Shown: positions 52,944 to 64,000 of the stretch, in pieces | How positions within the stretch are numbered: the stretch's first letter is position 1 | Layout of the letters: each line of letters starts with the position of its first letter | Assembly (NCBI GenBank): GCA_018806915.1 | Contig: JAGKQI010000021.1 | Location: 248,001-312,000 of the forward strand | Length of the DNA stretch: 64,000 nucleotides | Direction: 5' to 3' | From: Phytophthora colocasiae | Lineage: Eukaryota; Oomycota; Peronosporomycetes; Peronosporales; Peronosporaceae | The notes under the pieces: generated by a model | What the model was told of the DNA's origin: nothing | Database searches by the model: none | What the model saw: only the letters and a program-made list of their open reading frames with translations | Program-made: the position numbers and the translations under genes

Positions 52944-54466
52944 AGAGCTGAAAACGACCCAACCTAAAAATCAACATTGCATGACCGCTTTAGCTCAAGA
53001 ATCAGCCATGTCTTCAGAAATTCCGCGTCTGAGAGACAGTTCATCGGACTTTCCGAGAGACTGTTCACCGGACTTTCCGAAGGACAATGAACCGCCTCCG
53101 GACGACACAATCCAGTTTCGTCTGAAAGACGGAGAATGTTATGGCTGGTGGGAAGATCACTACCCTGATCCTGCAAAGCGTGATGTGGTTATGGTGCATG
53201 GCGCTGTCAATGATCATCAGACCGAGATTCTCCTAGACACCGGTGCGACTATTAACATCCTGAGTTACGACTTTGCGCGTAAGCTCGGACTCAGGCTTAA
53301 GTCACACAAACAGACTAGGGTGTCTGGGATGGGAGGAGTTCCGACGTACATTGGCGCCAGTGCTGAGATCAAGCTGACTCTCGGACCGAGAGTGGTTTAC
53401 ATTGTTGATGTCTGGGTTGCGAATATCGGCGAAGGTATAAACGTGCTATTGGGAATGGGATTCATGTTCGCTGCTGGTCTGAGGATCAGCGTTCGTGAGG
53501 GACTGGTATCTATGCCAGATGAAGTCGTGGTGATGATGTGCAGCTGGGAGCCCGGTGATCATATCGGCAGGAACAGGTCCATCAGACCAAGTGAAGCTGT
53601 ACTTCTGAGACCTGGTGAAGAATTTGTTGTTCGCATTGATTATGGTCCGACGAACCCACAACGAGAAGTCGTGTGGGCGGGACGTGGAGACCGTTGGGTG
53701 ACTCAACTGATTTATGCAGCCCGGTCATGGCTTGTGGCGGTGCGCGTGGTGAACATCTCGGACAAGAATACTTGGGTGAATGAATTTTCTGACGTTGCAA
53801 GGATTGTGGAGTATGGATTTTTCCCACGACATGGTCGCTTTGTACAGCCAGGCTCTGCAGCCTATCGTGACTGGGAAGTTTTGATCCTGGAGAACACTCC
53901 GTCACCAGAGACGAAAAGACGCCTGAAAGCCGAAGCGGACTTGGAGGATCTGATGCCTCAGCCTCCGTGTGTGGATCACCCGGTATACCCGTGGCCAACT
54001 AAGATCTTACAGCGCCCAAGGCTGGACAATGCTCGAGTACAGTTTGTGAGGCCTACTTCGGTCCCATGAACAAAACGAGTTCGTTTCGCTTTGGATGTGG
54101 CTACGCAGACAGATGACTGGGTGGGTGCCGGAGAAGAGGAGACCCGAGATACCGCTGTGGACACCAGAGATTTGGGGTTGCTGTCAGAGAGAGTGACCCG
54201 TAAACACTCTGAGGCCACGTCTGGGATTTCGAGTAACATTGTCGAGGATGGAGTCGCCCTGAGTATTCCTGGTGAACTGTCCATGGGAGATGAGGATCTG
54301 ACAGACTGTTCATGGGACATCCCAATCCAGTGTATGCCAGGCACCCCTGTGGAAAAGCTCCGAGCCGAGTACGAGCGGTGCATGCGAGTCACGAACGAGG
54401 AATTGGGTTTGGAACCCGGTGTCTACATACGGGAAGGAACAGACCTACTCTCCCAATTACGTGACC
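52944..54466 (+). pseudogene. Element C protease and RT lead, inverted
   Basis: One frame from 52981 to TGA 54067 (362 codons) holds ILLDTGATINILS and reads through to the RT lead without the deletion seen in B1, so it shows the ancestral protease-pol frame. TGA 54067-54069 replaces CGA (Arg) of B1. A further frame (54091-54498) runs to the inversion junction at 54466/54467. Confidence 0.85.
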
Positions 54467-57400
54467 GTGTTTCTCCAGGCGTCTGGAGGATTTTCTGAAG
54501 TCCACCTCAGCTTTTCCGGCGGCCGAGTTCAGGCGGTAGAAGAAGTCCAACGGAGTCTCGGAACTCTTCATCTCCATCGTGAAATATCTCTCGGAGTATG
54601 ATGACCGGGCCTTGCAATAGCGCCTGCGAAACTCCGATGACAATTCTTTCCAGTCACGGGAAACACTCTTCGGAAGCTGGTTGAACCAATCTCTGGCAGA
54701 CACCGGGAGCTTCAGCTTGAGTTCCTGTATGCGAATCTTGTTCGTCCACGCTCCCTGAGATACCATGTTCACGAAGCGCTCCCACCAGTGAACACGCTCT
54801 CGTAGTGTCGCTCGGGGATCAAATTCTCCGATGATACTGGAGTTAATGAATGGCCTCATAGTCAACAGGGTCGCTCCAGCTTGTCCCTGGGATGCAGAAG
54901 TCAGGTTTACAACCTCCGGAGGATCCAAGTCATCAGACGACGAATTACTAGAGTCCGAGCTTGAGTCACTTGCGCTTCCATCCGGGTCTGGGTCATTCCT
55001 GCGTCTTCCAGGCCTTAGAGGAGCGTCTCGACCATCTTCAGAGCGTCTTTCACTGGGTTTCCGGTGTCCATCGCGCCTGGGAGTCACTGGGCGTCTTCCT
55101 TCGGTCTTGACCTCGGTCAGGGGAGCCGCTTGGGTCGTCTGGGTCGTCGTAGCGGCCGCGGTGGCCGCGCCATGCCTTCCAGCCTTCGCGCTTGGTTTCG
55201 GTCGATCTCCGTAGGGGAAGAGGCGTATGGAAGGCCTCCAATGGGTGTACCCCTACTGGCGACTCCTTCTGATCCCCTAACCCCCGGTGTGCAATCCTCC
55301 GTATCCCGACTGTTCACCAGAAGTCCGGTTGCCGGTTTAGGGTCATGTTCACCGGAGATCCGACTTGAAGTTGCTACTTCAGGGTGGGCGACCCCTTGAA
55401 CTTGGGACAATGTTGCACGAAGGTTCCTCAATTCTGCGGCCTGGAAACGCTGCATGTTCTGGGAACTTTCCCGCTCCCTGTCGCGCTCCAACTCCACACC
55501 GTGCACCCGCTGTCGTAAGGTCTCCATTTGCGAAATCCAGTCACGTTTCAGCTCGTCTGCCCAACGCGCACGTTCGGCTTCGGCCTCGGCTTCCCGTTGT
55601 TTCCAGCGATCTGCAAACTCGGTCTCCAGACGCTGTATGTCGGAAAACTGTTCACCAGAAACTTGTTCATCGGACACCTGTCTCTCAGACGATTTCGAAT
55701 GGCACTTGAGCTTGGACTCTGACGCTTGACTCCGACGTTCTTCCAAGTCATCCACGCGTCTCTGGGCTTCCAGTCTGGCGCTCTCAGACTCAAGTAGTCG
55801 GTCGGTAAGTGTCTGGATCTGCTGGCGCGTATCAAGTTCTCGTTGTTCACGTCGACGTTCACGCTCCATGGATTCTAGACGTTTACTGGCCAGAAATTTC
55901 TTCTGCTCCTGTTCCATTCGACGCTGCCATTCCTGTTGCTGCCGCATAGCGTTCAATTCGATCTGCGCTGGGCCTGATCTCTGGGAACTTCGTGTGTGGC
56001 TTGACGCAACGGAACTCACGCGTCTGGAAGACATTTTCTGGCGGTCCTCGCTCTTCAGACTCGGATGCCTGCTCTGGTGGCTTCTCCCACGACTCGAGAC
56101 GGACGATGATGGAGCTTCCGGCGTCCGGTATACAGAGTCTCTGGTAGACAACTGTCTCTCGGACTTCACTTCTGGAAACTCCGGCTTCTCTTCCAACATC
56201 TCGAAGTCTTCAGGCTCCGACTTCACCGGCATCAGTGTTCGTGTCACGTGGATTCCCATAGACTCTCCGGCGAGCATTCCTCCGGCATCAGCACCTTGGG
56301 CGATCATCGCCAGACCTCCGACAGACAACGGCATATGTGCCGACGCCCCTCGACTCATAGACATCAGCGACGAGTCTGTGGAACTTCCACGAGAGGTCTG
56401 GAGTCCCGACGAGTGCTCATCAGACGTACGCGAGGTCCCAATGACACTCGGCACAGGCGCATCAGTCGTCAGAGAGCTACCTCGATCTTCAGACATTGGC
56501 ACACCAGACTCCAAGCGAGTGCTATCAGAGTGACTCTCGTATACCGGCAGCGAACTCAGCGACGGCGTCGACAGCGCAGATGGTGTCGACGAGACTTGCG
56601 GGCGCGGCGGACCATGTTGCAGGCGCTTGGACTGCGGCGGTTTTCCACTGCTGGACCCGTCAGAACTATGTGTGACTCTGAGTCCGGTCACCCGGAGTCT
56701 CATGATCAGCTGTCGTCCTTGTAGGTCAGCATTCTCATCGCGCAATATACCATCAGCTTCGACTTGACGTGCTTCGTTGCTTATCTTTGTGTCTTCTGGG
56801 AGTCGATTGACCTGTGACCTGGCGGTCACCGTGGCCCACTCAACCAGTTCTTCAGCAAGACGGCTCTGAAGCTCCGTCGCCACACTGCGCACTTGGGGTT
56901 CGAAGATAGCAGACGCTTGGGTCTGAGACCACCTCGGTAGCAGGTTCTGGAACTCAAATCCTGCTTCATACAGCATCGTCTGAAGGACAGCGACGCACTC
57001 AGGTGCCGTCAGAGTACTCATCGAGATCTCGACATACGACAAGTCTTGGACTCAGCCAAAACTATGGCGCCTCAAGCAGAACTCCGATATCCACATGTCT
57101 TCTGGAAATACTGAAGCACACCGCCACTTGATATAGTCGCCCGTCGCTGCCGCAGCCTTCTGAAAGACATTGGCGTCAGGCCTCGCTGTTCGCCAGGCGT
57201 ATTCGACGTTCGGCGGAACAATTCTTCCAGCGTCCATGTCCCTCCAGCGGCGGAACTCACGGCGTACGTACTTCAGGGCACGTTCTCCATCCAGCGAATC
57301 AGCCCTCCCAGACTCATCAGACGGTGTCTTCAGAGAATCTTCGGACTTCATCGGCATGTCGTCAGACATCGGAGTGTCTTCGGACTTTGGAGTCTTCGAG

Positions 57401-57863
57401 ACACGTTCATTAACCAGTCCGGGTTCCGTCTTCACTTCTCCCACGGACTTCCCAGAAGCCGTCGACTCAGAACACAAGTCAATGACCTCCGGGGGGTCAA
57501 CCACGTCGGCGCCTCCCTCAGACGCCTCATCACCACCCTCACGGGCAGTGGCCACCTCGTCACCAGAAGCTTCAGTTCGGACGGACCTTCCTCAGAACCT
57601 TGTTCGCCAGACACATCGGGTGTCTCTTGGGCTTCAGGCTCCGCAGCAGGCTGGTCTTCGACCGTCGGTTCCGGGACGTTCACCTCCTCGGCTGCTTCAT
57701 TTTCACGTGCAGCCTTCCTCTTCTCGCGTGCCGCCTTCTGAACAGCATCCAAGTCGGGTTGTTCGTCAGGCGGAAGACCTTGAAGACGCTTCGACTGACG
57801 TGTCGCCACACTGCGACCACCGCGTCCCCGACGTCCTCCTCTTGTAGTTCCATGTGAAGCCAT
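54467..57863 (-). pseudogene. Element C gag
   Basis: ATG 57863 (MASHGTTRGG). It lacks one base near 57575 but keeps the two bases lost in B1 and B2, so GGADVVDPPEVIDLC can be read in frame. TGA at 57052 replaces CGA. The coiled-coil part (57042-55117) and the capsid part (55087 on) have the same -1 frame relation as in B1. The capsid ends at RRLEKH, at the inversion junction. Confidence 0.8.
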
Positions 57864-57936
57864 CTTGAATATAGACGCTTGACTAGAAACCCTCTTCTCA
57901 AACTCTCTTAGATCCGGTGATATCACGATACCAAGA

Positions 57937-57953
57937 TCCGGGCACGCGCACCA
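57937..57953 (-). promoter_or_regulatory. Primer-binding site of element C
   Basis: Minus-strand TGGTGCGCGTGCCCGGA, identical to B1 and B2. Confidence 0.7.
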
Positions 57954-57955
57954 GT

Positions 57956-59815
57956 TGTCGCGAAGTCGGTGCAACTTTTACCGCGGTGCAGGGGCGTACA
58001 GTGAACCTGGAAGTGTGACTACTGATGTAGTAATACCATAATCGCACAGCAAGGTGGGCGTGTGTTACCTTGTGCTGTCCTCGTAGGTTCGTTGTCTTGG
58101 TAATGAGACCCTCGCCGGGGTCGTGAGAGTTTGTGTGAGAGTGAGGGTTCCTTGCGTAGACCGTCGGATGTCCTTCTGGTCCTCACAGTAGCACTTAAGA
58201 GTCGAACGTTTTCCGGTGAACACTTGTGTACACCAGAGATTTCTGAAAGCAAAAGAGAAAATAATACAATGGGAAGTCCTGTCACTAGACTTCCGAGATA
58301 ACCGCAATATAGAGTTCCGATATACAAATATGTAGCTGCTCTTATTCTTTCCTGGCCCTTGAGCAGTGGGCTAGTTCTCCAGGTCAACTAGGGAAATGTT
58401 CACCAGACACCTGGTCTGTCTGGTATTCCCGTAACTTTCGCGCACCACCCTCTAACATATAGAGGGAAAATAAACCAATACACTATCAGTTATATAACAG
58501 TCTACCGAGCGTCTTGAGAGCGACTGTCTAGCTCCCAAAACCTGTCCAAACGTACAATATGAAATGGGCTACCGCTAGAGACAAAACAAACGACCCAACT
58601 AGTAAATGGAATAGGTGGGTCCTCTCAGGTCTCTTCGTTACGCTGATTTCCACCTAAAGGGGCTTGATAGGTGAGAGATCACACAACTCAAAGCTTTGTT
58701 GTGGCCTAATACTTACAAGAAGCAGCAGGCAGATAGACTTGTTTGTGACAAGGTAAATTGAACTCTGGTTATATATCTCGTATCTCTCTGTCTTCTGTCT
58801 TCCATATTCTCATGTACACTTGGTCTCAGTATAACTCAGGAATCTTCACTTGGGTTCACTATGGTAGTCGGTACAGCGGATCTTGTTGAGTCGACACTTA
58901 ATGATGTCATTACAGGGATGAGCAGGTTGCGTTTCACTTGATTGCGTGAGGTCGTGTTGGGTACACTTGGTTTCAGTATGGGGTGGACTTCAGAGTGTCA
59001 GAGTCTGGTATCCTGTTCATCAGGGTCTGGAATCATGTGCGTCGGAGACATGTTCATCGGAACCATGTACTCCGGAATCATATACATCAGAGTCGTAATA
59101 CCAGAGTCGTGACACTTGGGTCTGATCATCGGAGTCTTGTACGTCGGAGTCTGTTCATCGGAAACTGGTGATGTCTGGAATATTGCTTGTATAAGCCGGA
59201 CACATCAGACTTGTTCACCAGAATCATGTTCGTCAGACTCATGTACGTCGGACTTCATGTACGTCGGACTCATGTACATCAGATTTCATGGTGTGATATC
59301 AGAGTTTCCATGCGTGATGCCAAAAATCCATGAGCGTTTTTAGGGTGCGGAGCACGTATGCTACAACGCACGAAGTCCAGTTGGGGTATGCGCGGGGTGC
59401 CCTACGTCCGGTGCGCGATACTTGGTATCTTGTGGGTAAAATTGTATTCCTTGAACCATCATCGTCACACAGGACGGCAACGGGATGAGGTCTCTCAGAG
59501 ATACATTCTTCTGAGAGATTTTCTGCCAACCTTTAGGCACTCATCGTCGGGGAAAGTCCGGCGATCAGACTGAGTGTTATTGTCTCTCGGAGTTTGTGCA
59601 CTTTTCCGAGGAACACTTCTGATCTCTTGGACCCCTTTGCAGTACAGGTGAAGGTTAATATTTATATATATATATATCTTCCACAGATCCATCATTGTCG
59701 CACGGACATAACCTCGTCCCACATCTCCCTTTCTCCCACAACCCAGTGTACATCCAATCACACCACAGCGTAACGTCCATATCCACTCGAAAAAATCGTA
59801 ATTAGCAACGTGTCA
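57956..59815 (-). repeat. Element C 5' LTR
   Basis: 1860 bp, complete termini. It carries the motif array in reverse (59000-59290). Confidence 0.95.
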
Positions 59816-59819
59816 AGCA
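59816..59819 (+). repeat. Target-site duplication of element C, right
   Basis: AGCA, matching 51218-51221. Confidence 0.8.
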
Positions 59820-60680
59820 TCCTGGACAAACCGTATGACGGCTTGTCTTCGCTGGACAAAGTCTGGCGCACCCGAGCTGAATCCATTCAGCATGTCGCTC
59901 TTGTCGGCAGCAGGCCCTGCCTGCTCGCTATCATCTCTCATGTCTGTGCCCGGCACAGACATCGCGCGCTCGTTCCTGCTCGAACGAGACGTCGCACGCG
60001 TCACCGCAGCTGATAGTGTGCTGCTATCAGTTGCATTCTGCGGTTGTTCGGACGCAACCGTAGATCCTCCCCCACTTAAGGAGGAAGCTACCCCGCCGAG
60101 CATGCTCGGCAATCGTGGATGCCTCATGGCGTTCACGTAGAACGGTGTATGCCTTGTCGAGGCATGCACCGAGTTGTTGATGGCAAACTCTGCCATCGAA
60201 AAGCACACGCTCCAATGCGGGAACGAGTGAGCGTAGCTCTTCAGCGTGTCACCCAGTACGCGGTTGACACGTTCGGTTTATCCGTCCGTCTGCGGATGAT
60301 CCGCAGTCGACATTGATAGCTGTGAACCAAGAAGTGTAAACACTTCTTGCCAGAACCGCGCTGTAAAGCGTGGATCACGGTCCGACACAATGTCGAGCGG
60401 CATGCCATGGTGTTTGAACACCATTTCAACAAACAGTCGCGCAGTCTGCGCGGCTGTAACAGTAGTTGACGGCAGCAAGATGAACCATCTTGCTGAATCG
60501 GTCCACAAAGACAACGATGCCCGTCCTCCGCTTGCTGTCAGGCGGAAGACCGAAGACAAAGTCCATGGACATGGACTGCCAACACTCCGACGGAGTCGGT
60601 AGTGATTGAAGAGGAGCCTGCGAGAACTGCGCAGGCTTCACGCGTTGACAAACCTCGCAAGCACGTACGTACTTGCGCAC
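59816..60680 (-). pseudogene. Family A integrase, 5' part, defective
   Basis: CEVCQRVKPAQ, SMDFVFGLPPDSKRRTGI, VSDRDPRFT, then the TAA at 60278-60280, then the region up to RRQAVIRFVQDA where element C begins. A four-base loss near 60463 adds a frameshift not present in the copy at 48700. Confidence 0.85.
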
Positions 60681-60739
60681 CCACTTGTACTGGTGGTGCC
60701 AGTAGAAGTCACGCGTGAGAAGAGTGTACGTCTTCTCTG

Positions 60740-62215
60740 CGGCGACTTAATCGCCGTACGCAATGATGCGTGGTCTGTATAGACCACGAACGGTCTACTC
60801 CCAAGTAGATACACTCGGAACTTTGCGAGTGCATACTTCATGGCAAGGAGCTCCTTGTCATGTACGGGATAGTTACGCTCAGCTGGCTTCAGCTGACGCG
60901 ATTGATAGTAGACTACACGATCACGCCCTTCGTGATCGTGTTGCATCAATGCACATCCGATTGCAAAGTCGGATGCATCACACACTACGTGGAATGGACG
61001 ATCTTGGTCCGCCACGGCCAAGATCGGGGCTTCAGTCAAGCCCTGCTTGACTGCACCGAATGCCTCCTCGCACTCGGTCGTCCAAATCCACTCAGCTTCT
61101 TTCTTAAGAAGCTGTGGCAACAGGCGAACCTTGCCCGCATAGTTGTCCACGTACTTGCACAAGTACGTGGCAAGCCTAAGGAACTGCCTCAGTTCCTTCA
61201 CATTGGATGGCGTGGGCCATTCATTGGTCACTCTGACCTTCTCTGGGTCAGGGCGCACGCCGTCTTTCCCCACGAGACACCCCAGCACGGGTATCTCGCT
61301 CGCCCCGAAGATACACTTCTTCAGGTTCGCATAGAGCTTACGTTTCCTCATAAGCTCTAGCAGCTTCCGGAGATGCACCTTGTGCATCTCAATGTCCGTC
61401 TTCCCGTTCACAGCCCGGCTGTGGACGAACACGTCGTCGAAGTAACTCGGTGCGAAGTCGCGCACCGAGCGCAATAGATGCGTCACGCATCTATTGAACG
61501 TTGCAGGGGCGTTCTTAAGCCCCTGTGGCATTACGAGCCACTCCCAAAGCATACCGCTTGGAGTGCTTACCGCTGTGAGAGGGATGTCCCTCTCACGCAT
61601 GAGGATTTGGTAGAATCCATCACGCAGATCTAGAGCACTGAAGATAGTGCTCAAGGCCATCGAATCGATGATAACATCTTTTCGCGGTATCGGCGTCTGC
61701 GCCGGTATCGTCGCATCGTTCAACTTGTTGTACGCATGAACGATGCGCCAGCCGCCCTGTGGTTTCTTAACACAGAACGTTGGGGCACTGTGCGGGGACT
61801 TCGATTCCCGCACTTGACCTGCAAGACGACGACTTTCAAAGAAGTCGTCGATCGCTTGAACTTGTTCACGCGGCAGTGGCCACTGCCGTGTAACACAGTA
61901 CTTCGAGCCCGGCACGGGATCAATCTCGTGCTGTACGCCCTCGTCCTTCGGAAGCTCCGAAGGAATCTCGTCCGGGAGTACATCCTTGTACTCCCGCAGA
62001 ACTTCGTAGTAGGGACGCGACCTCAACGAGTCCCAACTCTGCTCTTCGAAGCGCTGCTTCTTAGTCTTCGCACTGAGGGATTCATCACCCTCAGTGATCC
62101 CATCGACGACGAGCTGCTTCAGCTCTTCGGCCTCGCGCTCCACTCTCTCGATATCCGAGAGAATGCACATTTTTCGATGCGTCCATCGTACAAGTCTCGC
62201 ACGAAGCGCTTCCAA
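60740..62215 (-). CDS. Family A reverse transcriptase and RNase H
   Basis: The best-preserved RT of family A. Motifs: KKPQGGWRIVHAYNKLND, FSALDLRDGFYQI, MPQGLKNAPATFNRCV and YFDD (SYFDDVFVHS). RNase H: VVCDASDFAIGCALMQ, PVHDKELLAMKYAL, FVVYTDHASLRTAI. The frame goes wrong after AIKSPQ because the RNase H C-terminus and connection are deleted; translation would run on to 60638 as nonsense. Confidence 0.85.
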
Positions 62216-63385
62216 CTCATCGTTGGAAGTGCGGTCAACGCCGACGCACTCGTCGGCGGATTCTCCAACCGCATCCTCTGGTACTGTAGCCCAGTACCAG
62301 TACGTGTCAAGACGTTCAACGTCTCGACACTCGGTGTCTGCACTGCAGATACACCCGTCTCAGTCCCGGACTGAGACTCGCGCAGCTCCCTGAGCTTGCG
62401 CCGCGAAGGTCTACCATGGAGCCCGGCTCCAGGTGCTCCACGTCCAAGGCATCGCACCTTGGACGGGACGTTATCGCAATCGTCAGCGGATTCCTTCCGC
62501 TGACTCGCACTATCAAGCCCTGCTTGAGTGCCGCTCATCGCGTGCAGCGCTGCCACGTGAGCACGCAGGTTGTTCGGGCGCTGGGCGTTTGCAACCGCCA
62601 GCACCTCCTGCCGCGCAGTCGGTTCCCTGAACCGCTGCGCCTCCATCCGCTCCCGGAGCGGATGAAGCAACCGCATCGTCGACTCCCGGAGTCGACGTGC
62701 TCTCACTAGGTTCCTGCGCTTGCGAGTGTTCGCTTGTATACATATCGTCAGCTCCCAGAGCTGACGCACGATCGCTAGTTCCCGGAACTAGCAGCGAACG
62801 TTCACCTGTACACGCATCATCAGCTCCCGGAGCTGATGCACGATCGCTAGTTCCCAGAACTAGCAGCGACGCGCCAGTGGCGTCAGCTCCCAGAGCTGAC
62901 GCACGCCTTTCGGTTCCCCGAATATTAATTACTTCGTCAACTCCCAGAGTCGACGCGACGTCGTCGGCGCGACCCTTGGAGGCTTGAAGTACCTCCAAGG
63001 ATACCGGTAATACCGGTATATTACCTTCTCTCAGGTGAATCGCATTCACCTGACCATCACTCATGTGACAAACATCATTCAGATGTTTACGCGTCAGGTG
63101 ATTCACATTCACCTGACCATCACTCATGTGACCGCGACCCTTCGGCTCAGATTTCTGAGTCGACACACATTTTCTCACAACGACTCTCGGAGTCGTTGAT
63201 GGTCGCCGGCAGCGATCGGAGGCAGCGGCGGCCGCTGCTGCCTCAACTGGGGATTCACATGCACCGGCCGGTGCATGTGCAGCACTGACAGGGCCATCGC
63301 TCTCTGTCGCGCATGTGTTGTTGAAGCGTACGAGCGTACGCTTCTCCCAGTTGATCACCGGGTCATGCCGTGCAAGCCACGGCAT
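62119..63385 (-). pseudogene. Family A pol linker, repetitive
   Basis: Two overlapping frames (62513-63385 and 62119-62769). It carries the duplicated block MSDGQVNVNHL / MSDGQVNAIHL and the ALGAD, LGTSDRAS, PGADD units from the hairpin row, here more complete than in the left copy (an extra VASSAPGADGG part). No enzymatic motif. Confidence 0.75.
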
Positions 63386-63388
63386 GCC

Positions 63389-63826
63389 TCATACCAAGTC
63401 GAACTTATCGTCTAGATCCAAGACGATAAGATCTTCTACAAACGTCCTTCGTTTGTAAGAGAAGCGCACACGGACTACGCGCTTCTCAGTCCTCACGGTG
63501 GCACCTGTTGCCAACCGCACCTCCAACACGCTGCGAGGCGTGTCGGCCTCTTCGAAGTCAAGCCTTCGAAGACTTCCCTGTCGAACAAAGTTGTTCGACG
63601 CGCCCGAGTCCACTAGGGCACGAAGAGAGTTCGCTCTCTTCGACATCACGTTCAGGATGACAAGGTTTGGCTTGTCATCTTGCAGCTTACAGCGAGAAAC
63701 CTTCTCGCTGGGGGCAGCAGTCCTCATCGTCGCGTGTCTAAGCTCGACACGCGAGACTGCATCACCAGTAGGACGCCCCGCGCCTACTGGTCCTTGGCGT
63801 TTTTTGAACGCCCGCCCGCTGTGCAC
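63389..63826 (-). pseudogene. Family A protease, interrupted
   Basis: ALVDSGASNNFVRQGSLRRL and DLDDKFDLV. A TGA at 63389-63391 stands where the left copy has TTA, just before GMPWLARHDPVINW. Confidence 0.85.
63765..63805 (-). promoter_or_regulatory. Gag-pol -1 frameshift signal, intact
   Basis: Minus strand: slippery heptamer AAAAAAC (63799-63805) in the gag phase TCA AAA AAC, an 8-base spacer, then an 8-bp stem with arms CCAGTAGG (63783-63790) and CCTACTGG (63765-63772). This is the textbook layout. Confidence 0.75.
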
Positions 63827-64000
63827 TCACGAGCATAGTGACCGATGTTACTACACTTGTAACATCGAACCTTGCTGTTCCTACGCTGCTGTTGACCAGC
63901 AGTCGTAGCACTCGAGAGGTCCATAGGTTCCTGACCTCCCGTCTTCACAACAGGACGCGCCGGCTTCGGCGCGTTCGCATGGAGTGTAGCTTGACGCTGG
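63784..64000 (-). CDS. Family A gag, C-terminus (partial)
   Basis: Reads to TAG 63784-63786 with a CCHC knuckle CYKCSNIGHYAREC. The frame is open to the right edge of the window. It overlaps pol in the -1 frame. Confidence 0.85.
   Translation of the reverse strand, partial: QRQATLHANAPKPARPVVKTGGQEPMDLSSATTAGQQQRRNSKVRCYKCSNIGHYARECTAGGRSKNAKDQ

Larger units (their letters stand above)
51222..59815 (-). mobile_element. Family B, copy C, with an inverted internal segment
   Basis: Minus orientation: 5' LTR 57956-59815, PBS, gag to 54467, then a plus-oriented protease/pol-lead segment (52944-54466), then a 3' LTR lacking its first ~125 bases (51222-52943). RT, RNase H, integrase and the antisense gene are gone. 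It has a 4-bp duplication AGCA. Confidence 0.9.
59816..64000 (-). mobile_element. Family A, right copy, 5' part (gag to integrase), runs off the window
   Basis: Minus orientation. Gag end, protease, linker, RT, RNase H and integrase, interrupted in integrase at 59816 by element C. Its 5' LTR should lie beyond 64000. Confidence 0.85.

Noticed and set aside
55868..56533. Long plus-strand open frames opposite gag of element C
   Set aside because: Shadow frames of Ser-rich gag; they recur opposite every gag copy and have no motif.
13588..64000. RIP-like mutation as the source of stops
   Set aside because: Some stops are C-to-T or G-to-A (CGA to TGA at 54067 and 57052, TGG to TAG at 22671), but others are indels or different changes. 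RIP is not established in oomycetes and the copies remain highly similar.

Overview
The window looks like a repeat-rich stretch of an oomycete genome of the Phytophthora / downy-mildew type. The grounds are zinc-finger proteins with repeated GGG-H/C modules, compact mostly intronless genes, a secreted GPI-anchored protein, Tc1 and hAT DNA transposons, and large Ty3/gypsy elements with chromodomains. Species cannot be told from the sequence alone. No rRNA, tRNA or CRISPR array was seen.

Layout. 1-12434 is the gene-bearing part: the 3' end of a protein kinase gene; a convergent pair of related zinc-finger genes (1550-2269 plus, 2335-3786 minus); a 486-bp MITE-like element with 24-bp perfect inverted ends (4259-4744); a frameshifted GPI-protein gene (5885-6839 minus); a four-helix membrane protein whose frame runs on into a Tc1 transposase (7238-9184); and an F-box/leucine-rich-repeat gene split by a hAT element (10131-12434). 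12436-13587 is a Ty1/copia fragment.

13588-64000 is a nest of two Ty3/gypsy families. Family A has a ~460-bp LTR (TGTAAC...GTTACA or ATTACA), gag, protease, RT, RNase H, integrase and a chromodomain. It lies at 13588-17617 (plus), 47633-49384 (minus) and 49385-51221 + 59816-64000 (minus). Family B has a ~1.85-kb LTR (TGACAC...GCGACA). It is a ~17.5-kb element with a coiled-coil gag, two RNase H domains, a chromodomain integrase and a ~1000-codon gene on the opposite strand. B lies at 17618-47632 as LTR-internal-LTR-internal-LTR and again at 51222-59815 (minus, internally inverted, flanked by the 4-bp duplication agca). The layout is best explained by B copies inserting into A copies, then by LTR-LTR recombination that deleted the DNA between two B insertions.

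Two signals stand out beyond the gene content. Family A, including its LTR, is built almost entirely of short perfect hairpins, about one per 50 bases. Family B carries an 11-base motif (TCYGRYGWACA) in both orientations in the LTR, gag, RT, integrase region and 3' region, in several reading frames and often at regular spacing. Neither is explained by the encoded proteins. All A and B copies carry frameshifts or stops and look defective as they stand.
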